The notes under the pieces are model-generated. The model was not told the origin of the DNA. It made no database searches and saw only the letters and a program-made list of their open reading frames with translations. Shown here piece after piece: positions 46,055-58,005 of a DNA stretch of 64,000 nucleotides. Within the stretch, counting starts at the first letter, position 1; every line of letters starts with the position of its first letter. Origin of the DNA: Taxawa tesnikishii (nom. ined.) (Eukaryota > Ascomycota > Dothideomycetes > Dothideales); NCBI GenBank assembly GCA_030247885.1, contig JAPDRO010000011.1, positions 186,001-250,000 of the forward strand. Reading direction: 5' to 3'. The position numbers were made by a program, and so were the translations under genes.

Positions 46055-47571
46055 ATGGTCAGGTTAAACGCTCTCCAATGGCTTTCGCTGTCTTCATACG
46101 CGCTCTCTGCGAGCGCAATCACCTTAGATGTCACCAGTGCTGGTAAGAGATTGCTCCCAAAGACAGCACACAACTTCACGGCTAACATTATACAGACTCA
46201 ATCAAGAGCGCCGCCAGTCAGGTTGCATACGGAATGATGAAGTACTACACAGGCAACAGGACCGGCGATGTACCCGGAAATCTGCCCGCTCCATACTACT
46301 GGTGGGAAGCTGGCGCCATGTTCGGAGAGATGGTCGAGTACTGGTATTACACCAACGACACCACCTACAATACAGAGGTCGTCCAGGCCTTGCAACACCA
46401 AGTCGGAGATGACGACGATTTCATGCCCTCAAACCAGACAAAGTCGGAAGGAAACGACGATCAAGTCTTCTGGGCTTTCGCCGCGATGAGCGCTGCCGAA
46501 CTAGGATTCCAGGACCCGCCCAGCGACGACGATCCATCTTGGCTTTCCCTTGCGCAAGCTGTCTTCAACGAACAAGCCGAAAGGTGGGATACCTCAACCT
46601 GTGGGGGCGGTCTGCGGTGGCAGATCTACCAATTCAACAGCGGCTACAACTACAAGAACGCCATTTCCAATGGAGGCTTCTTCCAGCTTGCGGCAAGGTT
46701 GGCAAGATATACAGGAAACTCGACGTACGTGGACTGGGCGGAGAAGATGTGGGATTGGTATACTGGCACTGTGTTGTATGATGCGACGGACTTTCGTGTG
46801 TACGACGGTACCAGCACGACGAACAACTGCTCCAACGCCGATCATACGCAGTGGTCGTACAGCTACGGGACGTTCATTGCGGGACTGGCATACCTATACA
46901 ACCATGTAAGTCGGCGTGAATTTGGATTTATGCAACTATCACTGTGGCGTCGAAAGCAAGTATAAGCTGATCTTGTCCTCCAGACGGAAGACTCAAAATG
47001 GATGACACCTCTCGACGGCATCCTCAACACAACCCTCACCACCTTCTTTCCGACGAGTATGGGCGACAAAATCATGGTCGAGGTCGCGTGCGAGCCATAT
47101 GGGACCTGCGACAATGACCAAAAGACGTTCAAAGCGTACCTCTCCCGCTGGCTGGCCGTCACGGCTCAACTCGTGCCCAGCAAGTACGACACTATCTTCG
47201 AGTACCTGAAAGCATCCGCTCAAGGCGCGGCAGGCCAGTGCGACGGCGGCACTGACGGCATGACATGCGGCAAGGAGTGGAACACGACGACCTGGGACGG
47301 CACGTACGGCGTCGGCGAGCAGATGAGCGCGTTGGGCGTCATCCAGTCGCTCATGATTGATGTCGAGGACAAGAAGGCGCCCCTGACAGCAGACACGGGC
47401 GGAACGAGCAAGAGTGACCCGAGTGCCGGGACCGGGAGTTCGACGTCGGAGGAGAGTGCTACGTCGACAAGGAAGATTACGGCAGGAGACAAGGCAGGCG
47501 CGGGAATCCTGACGGCGCTTCTGGTGGTCGGAACGCTTGCTGGTACTGGATGGATGTTGATGAGTGATTAG
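46055..47571 (+). CDS. GH76 mannan endo-1,6-alpha-mannosidase (Dcw1/Dfg5 type)
   Basis: Cell-surface enzyme thought to trim the GPI glycan core and transfer GPI proteins to wall glucan. Three exons: 46055-46142, 46196-46905 and 46984-47571, giving 461 aa with clean phases. The signal peptide covers about 20 residues ([14 protein letters not shown]). GH76 marks: [18 protein letters not shown], then [11 protein letters not shown] with the adjacent catalytic Asp pair at about 117-118, [23 protein letters not shown], and [13 protein letters not shown]. The C-terminus has a Ser/Thr/Gly-rich stretch, then a hydrophobic tail ending WMLMSD, which fits a GPI attachment signal with the omega site in the Ser/Gly/Asn-rich part. 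Likely located at the plasma membrane outer face or wall. No frame damage. Confidence 0.92.
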
Positions 47572-48350
47572 TAGTGAGGCTGTTATATACCCCTTTGAAT
47601 CTAGGTTTTTGGTTTCTGTTCAGTCTTGCCTGCTTGTTCGATTCGAGGCACGCGACACGTGAGGCGCAATCCACTGAACGTGCAGACAGCGGTCGTGGGC
47701 AACTTCCTTGCAACAAGTCAGTGCAGTGTAGTGCAGTGTAGTGCAGTGTAGTGCATAACAGTATCGCAGAGGCCCGGCTTCCCGATACAATGTATGCTTA
47801 TCCTTCTGTAGATGGGCGTGTCAACTTATCATGACGTCTTGGCTTGGCGGGATGGCCAAGCTTTCCGGGGCTCTCTTGATCGTTCGGCAAGGCAACCTCC
47901 ATCCTCTTCCCATTTTTGAACTCGGTATAGTGTTCTCTCGAAGACGGCTGCGCACGACGACTTTGCATGCAACCATGTCCAGAGCGTGTATCAGTGTGTA
48001 CCAGCAATCGGCATCCGATGGTGACACAGGCCGACTTGCCGACCTCGGACAAGCACACGGATTTAAGCAAGCTAAACCCAACCGGTCACTAAGGCGCGTC
48101 ACTCGGATAACGCTTGCCGGAAGTATGCATACAAACATGCATCAGCGGCAAAGAGCGATGCAACGATTAGGAAAGTGACAACGCATGGCTGCTGCTGCGC
48201 GCGCCGTGTTTACCGACACCCGCTTTTCCTTTATTTTTCGGAGCAGTTAAGTAAACCTCCATCGACGTCTTCTTCGTCCATCTCTTCCCTGCCGTCTGCT
48301 TGTTACTTCTGTCGTTGCATTCATTCTTTTTCACGACCACGGCTGCCGTC
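47572..48350. other. Intergenic with tandem repeat
   Basis: Between tandem plus-strand genes. Holds the 10-bp repeat listed separately; a pyrimidine-rich stretch precedes the next gene. No additional gene supported. Confidence 0.5.
47721..47755. repeat. 10-bp tandem repeat (GTGCAGTGTA)x3.5
   Basis: Perfect head-to-tail copies of GTGCAGTGTA beginning about 150 bases after the GH76 stop. A minisatellite-like array, likely variable in copy number. Confidence 0.9.
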
Positions 48351-50170
48351 ATGGAGAGCCGCACTCTGGAACCCATCCGGACTGGAGGGAGAACGGAACG
48401 CCCAACCAACAGACGGAGCGCTTCCGTGCGAAGTGCCACCAGTTCGAGATCACGACGGAGCAGGCCAAGCAGCCCCCATCTGCAACGTATCTACTCTTCG
48501 CACTATCTGGACGACCACAACGTTTATGACCACGAGCATGCTGCCACAGACACGGATAGTGAGCAGGACGAAGAGGAGGATGACGAGCGCGGGCTAGAGT
48601 CACAGGAGAGTTCCGAGGAGGAAAAAGAGAAAGAGGAGAAGGAGGAGCCAGACATTGTGCCGGAGATACAGGGCGCCGTGCCTGACGAGAGGGATCTGGA
48701 GGCCGGCCGGCCAAAACTGGAGAAGAAGGCTACCACTCGTTCAACAAGATCGTCAAGGGACCCCAACCTCGTGACCTGGGATGGCCCCGATGATCCCGCA
48801 AACCCCAAAAACTGGACTAAGAAGCAGAAGTGGGCTGCAACACTCGTCGTCTCCTCCTTCACCTTCATCTCTCCCGTGTCTTCGTCAATGGTTGCGCCTG
48901 CACTCGGTACCATCGCAAGGGAATTCAACATCACCGATTCAGCCGAGCAGTCTCTCGTGCTCTCCATCTTCGTCCTGGCGTATGCCATTGGCCCCTTGTT
49001 CTTGGGACCTTTGTCTGAGCTGTACGGTCGTGTCAGAGTCCTGCAGATCGCGAACGCATTTTACTTCGTCTGGAACCTTGCGTGCGGGTTTGCAACTTCA
49101 AAGGGCCAGCTTATGGCGTTTCGCTTCTTGGCCGGCTTGGGCGGCAGTGCTCCGCTTGCCATCGGTGGCGGTCTTCTCAGCGACTGTTGGAAGGCCGAAG
49201 AAAGAGGTCGCGCCATCTCCATCTACTCCTTGGCTCCGCTCCTGGGTCCCGCCATTGGCCCCATAGCAGGGGTTTCATCACCGAGAACACTACTTGGAGG
49301 TGGTGTTTCTGGGCGACGTGCATAGCGTGTGCGTGTATTCAGGTCTCTGGTCTATTTTTCCTGCAAGAAACCTACATTCCGGAACTCCTCAAGCGCAAGA
49401 AGAATCGTCTGATTCGAGAAACCGGTAACACGAAACTCCACACAGAGTTTGACGACCCGGAGAGGTCGTTCAGCAAGCATCTCCAGACTGCACTCGTCCG
49501 TCCTTTCCGCATGATCGCTACCCAACCCATTGTCCAGGTTCTCGCCGTATATATAGCATACGTCTACGGTATAATGTACCTAGTGCTCTCCACCTTCCCG
49601 GGTCTTTGGACGGGAGAGGATTATTACCACGAATCCATCGGCATTGGTGGTCTCAACTACATCTCCCTGGGTCTCGGTTTCTTCCTGGGTACGCAAATCG
49701 GCGCGCCACTGAACGACCGCTTCTACCGGAAACTCAGGCAGCGCAACAACGGCGTCGGCCGCTCCGAATTTCGCGTCCCCCTCATGTTTCCCGGCTCGAT
49801 CCTGATCCCCATCGGCTTGTTCTGGTACGGCTGGACGGCGCAGACGCACCAGCATTGGATCCTGCCCAACATCGGTGCTTGCATCTTTAGTATCGGCAAC
49901 ATCATGGTCTTCCAGTGCTGCCAGACGTACATTGTAGACGCTTACACGAGATTCGCCGCCAGTGCCGTCGCATCGACAACGGTGCTGAGGTCGCTTTGCG
50001 GATTCGGATTCCCGCTTTTCGCGCCGGCAATGTATGGCGCTCTTGGCTACGGATGGGGCAATTCCCTGCTGGGATTCATTGCCATAGGATTGGGACTGCC
50101 GGCTCCGTTCCTGCTATGGAACTTTGGCGAGAAATTGAGAGCCAAGTCCAAGTTCGCTGCTGGTGGCTGA
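48351..50170 (+). CDS. MFS transporter, DHA1 type (polyamine/multidrug)
   Basis: Proton-driven exporter of the TPO/FLU1-like group. ATG at 48351. The first 160 residues are cytosolic: a Ser/Arg-rich start and a strongly acidic segment at 66-102, as in polyamine exporters. Then DPANPKNWTKKQKW leads into helix 1. LGPLSELYGRVRV is the loop 2-3 signature, and GPAIGPIAGGFI is motif C. The second half begins PFRMIATQPIVQVLAVY. At the G4 run 49269-49272 one base is missing: motif C GPIAG joins GFITENTTWRWCFW only with one more G. With it the protein has 606 aa and 12 predicted helices. No splice signal can explain the shift. Substrate not inferable beyond the group. Confidence 0.85.
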
Positions 50171-50735
50171 GTCGATTGCGTTGCGATGGGGGTTCAAGTT
50201 TCTTGGGTTTGCTTGTTTTGCGTATGTGGTGATTGCGTTTTTCTTGAGCGTGGCGTTGGTGGGTAGGTAGATATCCTAGCGTGGAGCGTCAGGCAATAGC
50301 ATCCTGACAGTAAGAAACGAAATTAATCCTATTCTTCTACAGCACTTGACTCGGACTGCTTGTTCTAGAAACCCGCCGTATATGCCTGGGAATCGGACTG
50401 CATCATCGCTGTGTTCCGGTTCACCATCAGCCTCCAATCTTTCATCTTTTGAGACGCTCGGTTATACGAAAAAGATATCAAGCGGAACGTAATCTGTCAA
50501 GTCGAACTTGACTGCGCTGGAGGGATCGAAAAGAACAGCGGTTTGGCTGCACAGTGTAGTTGACTAGCGAGATGGGCTCTTCGCACAAGCCATGAACTAA
50601 ATACAATTGGATGTAGATGCCCAGAAACCAGTAACGGATTGGTTGGTGCACATTAGCCTCTCCCGGTTTTTCAACCGAACAAGCATGAGCGCGGATGGAC
50701 TGTTGGAAACAACCTATCCGAACCCGTGTACCGAG
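50171..50735. other. Convergent intergenic gap
   Basis: 3' sides of the transporter and the C2H2 gene. No gene supported. Confidence 0.5.
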
Positions 50736-52900
50736 TCAGTTGGCTTGATCTTCAGCATTCGATCCAGTCCTGATCCGGAAATCTCTCAGCCATTCCGGGT
50801 TGTCGGCCACTGTCTGATTCCAGCTATCTTCGCAATCACTGAAGCACACTCGCCTCGATTCTTGCTGAAACATCTCATCGGTTGGTACCACGCCCCGACT
50901 CATCAGCTCCCGCGCGAAACGACTCAAATGAAGGGTCAGCATCTCTGTGAACGCATTGATTCCGCTTAACTGAGTGTCGTCTGTAACCGGCTCAATAGGT
51001 GCATCTTGCGCTGCTCCCTTTATCCTCGAACAGATCTGCTGGTACTGATCTCTAGAGTGAGGGTTGGTAGCAGAGAAAGGTACTAGGCTCTTCGATTGGG
51101 ACCCGAGGAGGTAAGGCGGCATCGCGTTGATAACGCGAGACGCTACGGCAGCGTCAAAGCCGTGGTCTCCCTGCCAGTCACTCATAGTTTTGCCATTGCG
51201 AAAGTGCGCTGCCAGGTGGCTGGCTCGTTCATCCCAGCTGCTCAAGGTGGTGTTACAGAAGCCGCATCGAGACGCGACTGGCATGCCCTCAATTTTCCAA
51301 TCGTCAATTACCGGTAGCGTATCAAGCCGATGCACCAGTCGAAGATGTTGAACAAGATGGTCTTTCCGCCGGAAAACAGGGGCATCGGCTGCGGTACCTT
51401 GACATGCATGGTAGTTGTGTGTCTCGAGATGTTCGGGAGTTGGGTCAAGTGCGCTGCAATACGCGCAGTGCACTCTTCCTGTGTGTTCCATGACCACGGA
51501 AGCACCGTGCGGTGCGCACCTCCACTCCTCCATGTTCAGATGGAGCGATTTCTCATGTCGTACCCAGTCGTACTTGTGTTTGAACGTGTCGCAGCAAAAA
51601 GTACACTGGAAGATGCGCTCTTTGTCCGTGGCAGTACGCTGACTTGGACGCGCCCGGCTCTTTGCAACCCGCGTGCTTCTTGAGCGTTGGCTACGAGATG
51701 CTGATGAGGCACCGGAGTGTATTGAGCCTCCAGAGCGCCTGGAGGAGGCACTCGTGACGCTATCGAAACTCGTCTCGGATGCTGTCCGGCGGGGTCTCCG
51801 GGTGGAGCTGGTCCTCCGCCTAGGTTGAGTGCCCCTCTCTCACCGGCTGTGCCTCGGCCTGGTAGGTCCAGGCTTGTATCTTGTAAAGCATTATATATCG
51901 CGGATAAGTTTGCCGCTTCGTCTTCGGGTGGCGAATTCTGCCATCTCTGAAGAGGATCACCTGAGGCCGGCCCGGCCCAGGTGTTCACGAGAGCTTCTGA
52001 CACCGGAATCCTGATCGGCGTGGACACGCCTCTGCTTCCTGAATTCCGGATTCGATAGACGCTCCTCCGTCTCGGAAGTGAACGCTGCGAGGATGAATAA
52101 CCGCGATGAGCTGGAGAATCATTGAGCCATGTCGCAAGTTCCCCGCGAAGGTTAGTCGACGGAATCGCATCTTCCGTGAACGAGGTGGGCTGCGAGGTGA
52201 CATCGTGCCACATTCCGCTTCCTGAACCAGCGTTTTCACTACCAAAGCCCGGATCGGTGAAAGCCCACCCATTCTGCCCGTATGTCGCCTGGACATCGCT
52301 GAGGTGTGCAAGAGGTGATGCCTCAGCAGAATTCGGAGCCCATCCAGGAGGTGTACAGCTCAAATCTACAATAGCATCTTCAGGTCGTTGCTGGAAGTAG
52401 TCGCTGTTGAAATGGGGCAAAGGTGGAGTGAGTACTCGGCTGGAAGATTGACACGGCTCGGCTGGATAAGGAAAATTCTGCATCGAAAATACATCGCTGT
52501 CGTTTGGCGCATCTAGGGACTCAAGGTCAAGAGTAGTTTCGACTGCACCTGTAATTAGTAAAACCGAAAGTCCATGAGATCAGTGGTCTCAGCAGTCAAT
52601 TGAGAGGCCAACCATGTGTTGTAGCAGGATATGCTAGAGAGTCGCTGAGATGACATATAGTAGAAAGAAAGGATCTTGGTTGGGATACTGCTCGCTGCTG
52701 GAATCCATCTGCCTGTAGAAGACATACAAGAACATCCGGTTCCAGGGCAAGGTACTTACAGATACTGCGCCAAGGCAACTGACTGCTAAGACCACTGCAG
52801 ATGGCATGTTGGCGTGGAAGAACGTACAGCACTGGTCCAGATCCAGGTCCTCAAACTGGAAGGTGTCATCAAATTGACCGCGTCCCGCATTCTGTGACAT
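50736..52900 (-). CDS. C2H2 zinc-finger regulator (fungal, HLVQHLRLVH type)
   Basis: Nuclear DNA-binding protein of a conserved Pezizomycotina family. Proposed exons: 52900-52828 (MSQNAGRGQFDDTFQFEDLD) and 52548-50736, the 279-base gap having a GTACGT donor and TTACAG end; an extra small exon could hide inside. A Ser/Pro-rich middle precedes the fingers: FQCTFCCDTFKHKYDWVRHE, CAYCSALDPTPEHLETHNY, FRRKDHLVQHLRLVH and SRCGFCNTTLSSWDERASH. The finger region ends in WQGDHGFDAAVASR. At the C4 run 51832-51835 one base is missing; adding one G on the coding strand turns the middle into Ser/Arg-rich text that reaches the fingers in frame, giving about 628 aa. Lies between two MFS transporters, so drug or metabolite regulation is conceivable but not shown. 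Confidence 0.78.
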
Positions 52901-53588
52901 CTCGATATCGCTTGCGGAGTCTATGTACGGCGGAACGGTAAGGTAGTGTTGCAGTAAGGACAAGGACAGACCAAGTCAAGCGTGTGTGGGCGAGCAGAAA
53001 GAGGCGTAAGGCGCAAGAGCACACTCGTAGGGCGCAAGGCGTAGGGCGCGTTTCTCCGGAACTAGTTACCGTTCTTCTTCAGAATACCGAGAAGAGGCCA
53101 GTCAGAGCCCGAGAGTGAGCGGTTAATACGAGATTGAAGCTGCTCCGGATGGTCCTTTCATTAGACACATACATGTATACGTATTCGTTGCGGCATGCTG
53201 ATAAATGATGGCACGAAGGGCGAAAAGATGAGTCAGTCTGGACGCAGAATTCTTGGCGCCGAGAACGGTGGAGCGGAAAAGCCGTTCCGCTCCAGAGCCC
53301 AAATATCCAACAACTCCCTCATGCGCCCGTTTTGGATATCGCAAGTGGGTCTTCTGCCATACACAATGAAGACATTTTCATTCATCCGTAAGGTGTACCA
53401 AGGAGACGGACTCCACGCCTTAGGGCGCACGGCATCGGCCTCAATATGTGACCAATAGCCATAATCTCAAGGTTTTCACGCCATTTGACAACACTCTGAC
53501 AATATGTCAAGCTAAGAAGCATATTTACTGACGCCAGGCGGCTGTTCTCGTGGTTTCTAGTAACCAAGGTCATTCGAGCTTCGCACAT
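52901..53588. other. Divergent upstream region
   Basis: Between the C2H2 regulator and the second MFS gene, which diverge. Contains GGCGCAAGGCG-like direct repeats near 53005-53055. No additional gene. Confidence 0.5.
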
Positions 53589-55256
53589 ATGGCTATAACC
53601 AAGAATAGCACCAGCACAAGCAGTCTCCCAATCAAATCAGGGCCGTGTTTTGACGACGATGATCCTCGTAATCCGCTGAACTTCTCATGGGTAGGTTCGT
53701 GGTGCATTACGACAGTCAAGGGCAGCCCTGCTAACAGCGGGGGCAACAGATCAGAAAGACTCACATAGAGATAGCTGGGATCCTGGTAAGTACAGCTCGA
53801 GCCTGACTTGACGAGATCATCGTAGCTGACCGTCCTTCCAGTGCACATTCAATGGTGCTTTGGGTAGCTCTCTACCAAGCGGCGCGGCGACATACATCCG
53901 CGAATACTTTGACGTTGGGAGTCATACAGAGATCGTCCTCCTCAATTCTCTGTATCTAGTCGGCTATGCCATTGGACCGCTACTGTTCGGCCCTCTCTCA
54001 GAGTATGCTGGGCGTAGACCTGTCCTGGTCGGCGCATACATCGGCTACGCCATGTTTACCTTGGGCTGCGCACTGTCACCCAATTATACCGCCCTGCTTA
54101 TCTTCCGCCTGCTGTGTGGTCTGAACGTCGCCGCCCCGAATGCTGTTCTTGCCGGTCTTTATGCGGATATCCATGATGATCCTCGGAAACGTGGCAGAGC
54201 CATGGCCATCTGTATGTACGTCACGATCATGGGACCCCTGATTGGACCTATCCTCTCAGGCTTCATATCGGTCGTGTCCTGGCGGTGGACGTTCTGGCTA
54301 GGGCTTATTCTTGCCGGCGTCGGTTTGCCCGTCGTTCTGCTGTTACCCGAAACTTTTGCCCCCGTCCTACTGGAAAAGATGGAAGACTGGTCCGAGGAGT
54401 CCGAAGAGCCCAAAGAAGAGCTCTATCGTGTGCAGAGCACGAGAAGTGTGAAGACCTTGGGGGTTAGCTTGAAGACGATCTTCACGCGGCCGTTTGTTAT
54501 GACAGTCAAGGAACCCATATTACTGTTCACTTCCTTGTATCTGGCGCTGGTATATGGCGTATTCTATCTGTTCTTCCAAGCATACCCGATTGTTTTTCAA
54601 GGTGAGGAGCAGGCAGACCATCATTTTGCAGCTTTTCGTTGACGCACGAACCAGGTATATACGGCTTATCTCCAGGCATAGCAGGGCTTGCCTTCATTCC
54701 AGGTACGTCGAGCCAGCCCCTTTCTTAGCATACGGTTCTCATAACTCTAGTGATGGTTGGCTGCACGGTTGGGTTCGTGGGCTTCTTTGGGTTCGAATCC
54801 TACTATGTGAAAGCTGGGCAGGCCAGCGAAGCTTGGACGAAGATCGAAGAGTACCGCCGCCTGCCACTCGCCTGTGCAGGTGCATCTCCGATCGTCATCG
54901 CCCTCTTCTGGTTGGGGTGGTCATCGTTCGAGTCGGTCAACCCCGTCTTGCCAATGATGTCTGGAGTGTTCTTCGGAGCCGGATATGTGCTCATCTTCAT
55001 CGGCATGCTGAACTACCTTACCGACTTTTACAAGCAGGACTCGGCATCGGCACAGGCAGCGGCGGCTACCATTCGAGCCATCGCGGGCGTTTGCCTGCCT
55101 CTGGCCACGACTCCGATGTACGATCGTTTGGGAGTACAGTGGACTTGCTCGCTTCTGGGATTTCTTGCTTTGGCCATGGTTCCAATACCTTTTGTCTTCA
55201 TCAAATTCAGAGATTCCATCAGAGGTAGAAGCTCGTTCAGCCGAACAGCGCGATAG
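53589..55256 (+). CDS. MFS transporter, DHA1 multidrug type
   Basis: Plasma-membrane exporter. Five exons, all in phase: 53589-53690, 53738-53785, 53842-54601, 54655-54702 and 54751-55256, giving 487 aa. Two of these exons are only 48 bases, easily missed. DPRNPLNFSW precedes helix 1, GPLSEYAGRRPVLVGAY is the loop 2-3 signature, and GPLIGPILSGF is motif C of antiporters. The second half continues with RPFVMTVKEPILLFTSLYLA and ends in a short basic tail. Intact, in contrast to the first MFS gene. Upstream and divergent is the C2H2 regulator, an arrangement common for pathway-type regulation, though no binding evidence is visible. Confidence 0.88.
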
Positions 55257-55778
55257 GAGATCCATAGACGAACAGGAGAGTTTATGTTTATTCGATCCGA
55301 AAAGATAGCTCTACGTTTCGTCTGCTGAGTCGAGTGACGTTCAGAATGTCCCGTTCCGCCAATGTTGCTCCTGGTGCAAGTCATATCTGTAGATAAGCGC
55401 ACGTTTCGACGTTCGAGCGTGCGTTGAACATTCCTCGTTGAGCACCTCACCTCCAATGATTGCCCCTTTTGTAGAGTTTGATGCTAAACCCAGACCACTC
55501 GAGGAGCAGATATGGACGTTCGCTCCGATGCTGAGTTGGCCTTGCAAACGCATGCGGCAGCGATAGAGCTCTCACATCCAACATCACCGCTCGATGCTGG
55601 GGAGCAGTCATACAATCCCGACGTGTACGCGATTCCTGGAAGTAGTGGGTCTCTCGTACGGACTGCTCGAGCCAGATATAAGGTGACCCAACAACACTGC
55701 TGATCTTCTGCATGAGAAAATGTTCTTGTAGAGCCTCTGGCGAAGAAGTTTTGCTTGCCGCTTTTGATAAACATCTCC
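55257..55778. other. Convergent intergenic gap
   Basis: Between the MFS and PRP38 3' ends; nothing recognised. Confidence 0.5.
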
Positions 55779-56525
55779 TCAATCCCTCTCCATCGAGCTG
55801 CGGCTGCGTGAGCGTTGGTCTTGGCGAACATCCTCCTCATCACTCCTGTAATGGTCTTCGCCTCTGATTTCCTCAACGTCGGCGTCATCTGCCTCTGCCA
55901 CTCCGTTGCCATTCAAGTCCTCATTGTCAAGATCTTCCACTTCCTCGCCTAGCGGGCTGACTCTTGGCTCCAGAACATCCAAATCCTCGAGCTGCATCCT
56001 GGTGGGCATCTTCCACAAGCTGGTTGCGCAAACACGGTCCTTCGTCAACAGATCATCCACGAACTGATCCACGAAACTGAGGGTGTAGCCATCCCTCGTT
56101 CGTCTCTTTAGCTTTCTGTAGTCGCTCAAGTATGGTTCCAGCGTTTCGAATATGTCCTTTGGTTCCCAAGTCAGACGTATGTAAAATGCTGCCAAGGCTC
56201 TCAGGTATTTCCAGTCTTCCTGTTGTAGATAGTAAAGTATGATCTCTTTCTCGGGCGTGAGCTGCAGTAGCTTGAAAGCCAGGCATAGGAACGGCGAAGG
56301 CTTCTGCGCCCCGCCGTATGTTCCGCCGATGTAATTGATCTCAACCGCACGATCGCAAAGCGTTGCCGCGTTTAAACCGAAGCACTGTTCTTTCCAGTAG
56401 TACGAGTCGACGATGCGGTCGCGTACAGGCTTCTCGAAGAGCAGGAGTGGGTTCGCGCCGCGGATGAGTGTGCCGGTGTAGCCGCGGTCATCCAGCATGC
56501 GCTTCGCATCTGCTTGGTGTGCCAT
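55779..56525 (-). CDS. PRP38: Pre-mRNA splicing factor Prp38
   Basis: Component of the U4/U6.U5 tri-snRNP side that is needed for spliceosome activation. Single exon of 248 aa from ATG 56525. Core PRP38 text: ANPLLLFEKPVRDRIVDSYY, then WKEQCFGLNAATLCDRAVEI, YIGGTYGGAQKPSPFLCLAF, LQQEDWKYLRALAAFYIRLT and LEPYLSDYRKLKRR. LWKMPTRMQLEDLDVLEPRVS closes the domain. The C-tail is acidic and ends in Arg/Ser pairs, the usual RS-like end. Complete and unbroken. Divergent from the glycosyltransferase with 281 bases between the starts. Confidence 0.95.
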   Translation of the reverse strand: MAHQADAKRMLDDRGYTGTLIRGANPLLLFEKPVRDRIVDSYYWKEQCFGLNAATLCDRAVEINYIGGTYGGAQKPSPFLCLAFKLLQLTPEKEIILYYLQQEDWKYLRALAAFYIRLTWEPKDIFETLEPYLSDYRKLKRRTRDGYTLSFVDQFVDDLLTKDRVCATSLWKMPTRMQLEDLDVLEPRVSPLGEEVEDLDNEDLNGNGVAEADDADVEEIRGEDHYRSDEEDVRQDQRSRSRSSMERD

Positions 56526-56806
56526 ACTGTAGGAAAGCCAGAGGAGGCCCCTTGTCGGTGCGAGATTCTGTCCCCAGTGGACCGGTGCGCGAACTGTTCA
56601 TGTTGGAGACGTTTGAGAGTACGCGGAGGCTAGCTCCAAATTACGCCGCTTGGCTCGGGTTTTCTGCATGACTCGTGCAAAATATGATATCTGATAATCG
56701 CTCTGACGATGAAACCTGGTAAACAATGACGAGATCTGGGAAATTCAAGGTGATATGGGAACGCAGACGTTAACAAACGTTTACCGTACATTCAGTTGCA
56801 ACCACC
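56526..56806. promoter_or_regulatory. Divergent promoter region, PRP38 and GT8-like gene
   Basis: 281 bases separate the two ATGs, so both promoters must lie here or overlap. It contains a near-palindromic GTTAACAAACGTTTACC element at about 56769-56785. Inference from spacing. Confidence 0.4.
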
Positions 56807-58005
56807 ATGGGTAGACTACTCCTCACAAGCAGCCAGGTCTCCGTCCTCGTTTCATCTTGCATAGGTGAGTTCGGCATACAGTACTGATCATGATATCCGG
56901 CTAACTTTAGAGAGTGTTCTTTTTCACATGTCTACTCTTCCTTTCTGGCTACGTGCTCCAGCAACAGAGCGTCCATGGTCTTCAGGAGGCTCTCAAACCA
57001 AGAGTACCCGCTCCTCCGCCTTCAGCTGCACAAGTAACACCACTCGCATCCAAACTCAAAGCTTCGCGCTCGTTCGGTGGATCGCTGGGCTCGAGAGCGC
57101 ACGTAGCATACCAGCAGTATGTCAAACCCGAAGCGCCGAGTGCGTTCGTCGACTGGAACAAACTGGCACACGTACAACTTGTCAAAGATCACCATTCGGT
57201 CTGCAACGCGATCATGCTGTTCGGAGAGTTGCATCGGTTAAAGAGCCCCGCAAAGCGCGTGCTGTTATTCCCAAGAGCTTGGGCTCTGGAGAAGAAGGCA
57301 GACAAAGGAGACGTGTCCGACCCGTACCTTGACACCAGCAGAAGACTCATGAAGCTCGCTGCCAGGCGGTATCAGGTGGAATTGAGGCCTGTCGGACCGG
57401 TCGTGGACGGCGCGGACGAGGGCGCAGCGTCGAGTTATTCGCTCGCAAGTCTGTACGGGATGCTGGAGTACGATCGTCTCATGGTATTGTCGACACCGGG
57501 GCTGATACTCGATGCGACTCCGCTGGACTCGATACTCGCATACGCGCCAAGTTCCTTGATCGCGACGCTACAGCCAGACAAGCCAGCCGGCATCAATGGC
57601 ACAGAGTTGTTACTCGCGATGCCAGATAGCGAGGCATACAGTGTGGCAGCACGCGCAGTGTCGTTGGACGCTCGAGCAGATGTCGCGGTCGTACAGGGAG
57701 CCATGGCCCAATCACTTGTGCTAGACTCGTCGAAGGACGAAGAGAGGCTCGTCGCGTCTATATCTACGCTGCACGAAGCCGATAGAGACTTCAACGCGAC
57801 CGCATATTTGTCCTCGACTGCATACATCCGTTTCGCGGACCCGAAACTTCCTGGACCGGAGTACGATGTGCCGTACTCGGACAAGGTCAAGGCGAGGCCA
57901 CGAAACAAGGATGCGGACTGGGTGTGGACCAAGCTATACGGAAACTTTGCGCAGAAGCGGATGGATATCTGTGGGCTTGATCTGGAGCCGTGGAGGGGTT
58001 ATTGA
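56807..58005 (+). CDS. GT8-like glycosyltransferase, type II membrane
   Basis: Golgi-type nucleotide-sugar transferase of the fungal GT8/glycogenin-like group. Exon 1 is 56807-56864. Exon 2 best starts 56915, using CTAACTTTAGAG as the 3' site so that the phase fits, giving 382 aa. An N-terminal helix (VFFFTCLLFLSGYVL) acts as signal anchor. Then a stem, followed by AIMLFGELHRLKSPAKRVLLF and a transferase half with SLYGMLEYDRLMVLSTPGLILD. The usual D-x-D is weak: LEYDRLMVL with no second Asp nearby, as in several divergent fungal members, so activity is uncertain. The ending KLYGNFAQKRMDICGLDLEPW is characteristic of this group. Family assignment is moderate. Confidence 0.72.

Noticed and set aside
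48351-49325. First MFS frame read as a complete truncated protein
   Set aside because: The frame ends in the middle of conserved motif C and the rest of the transporter continues in the next frame, so truncation is not the natural gene model.
54786-54801. GGTTCGAATCC-like tRNA B box
   Set aside because: It lies inside the intact second MFS gene, coding for GFESYY, and no A box or foldable tRNA arms surround it.
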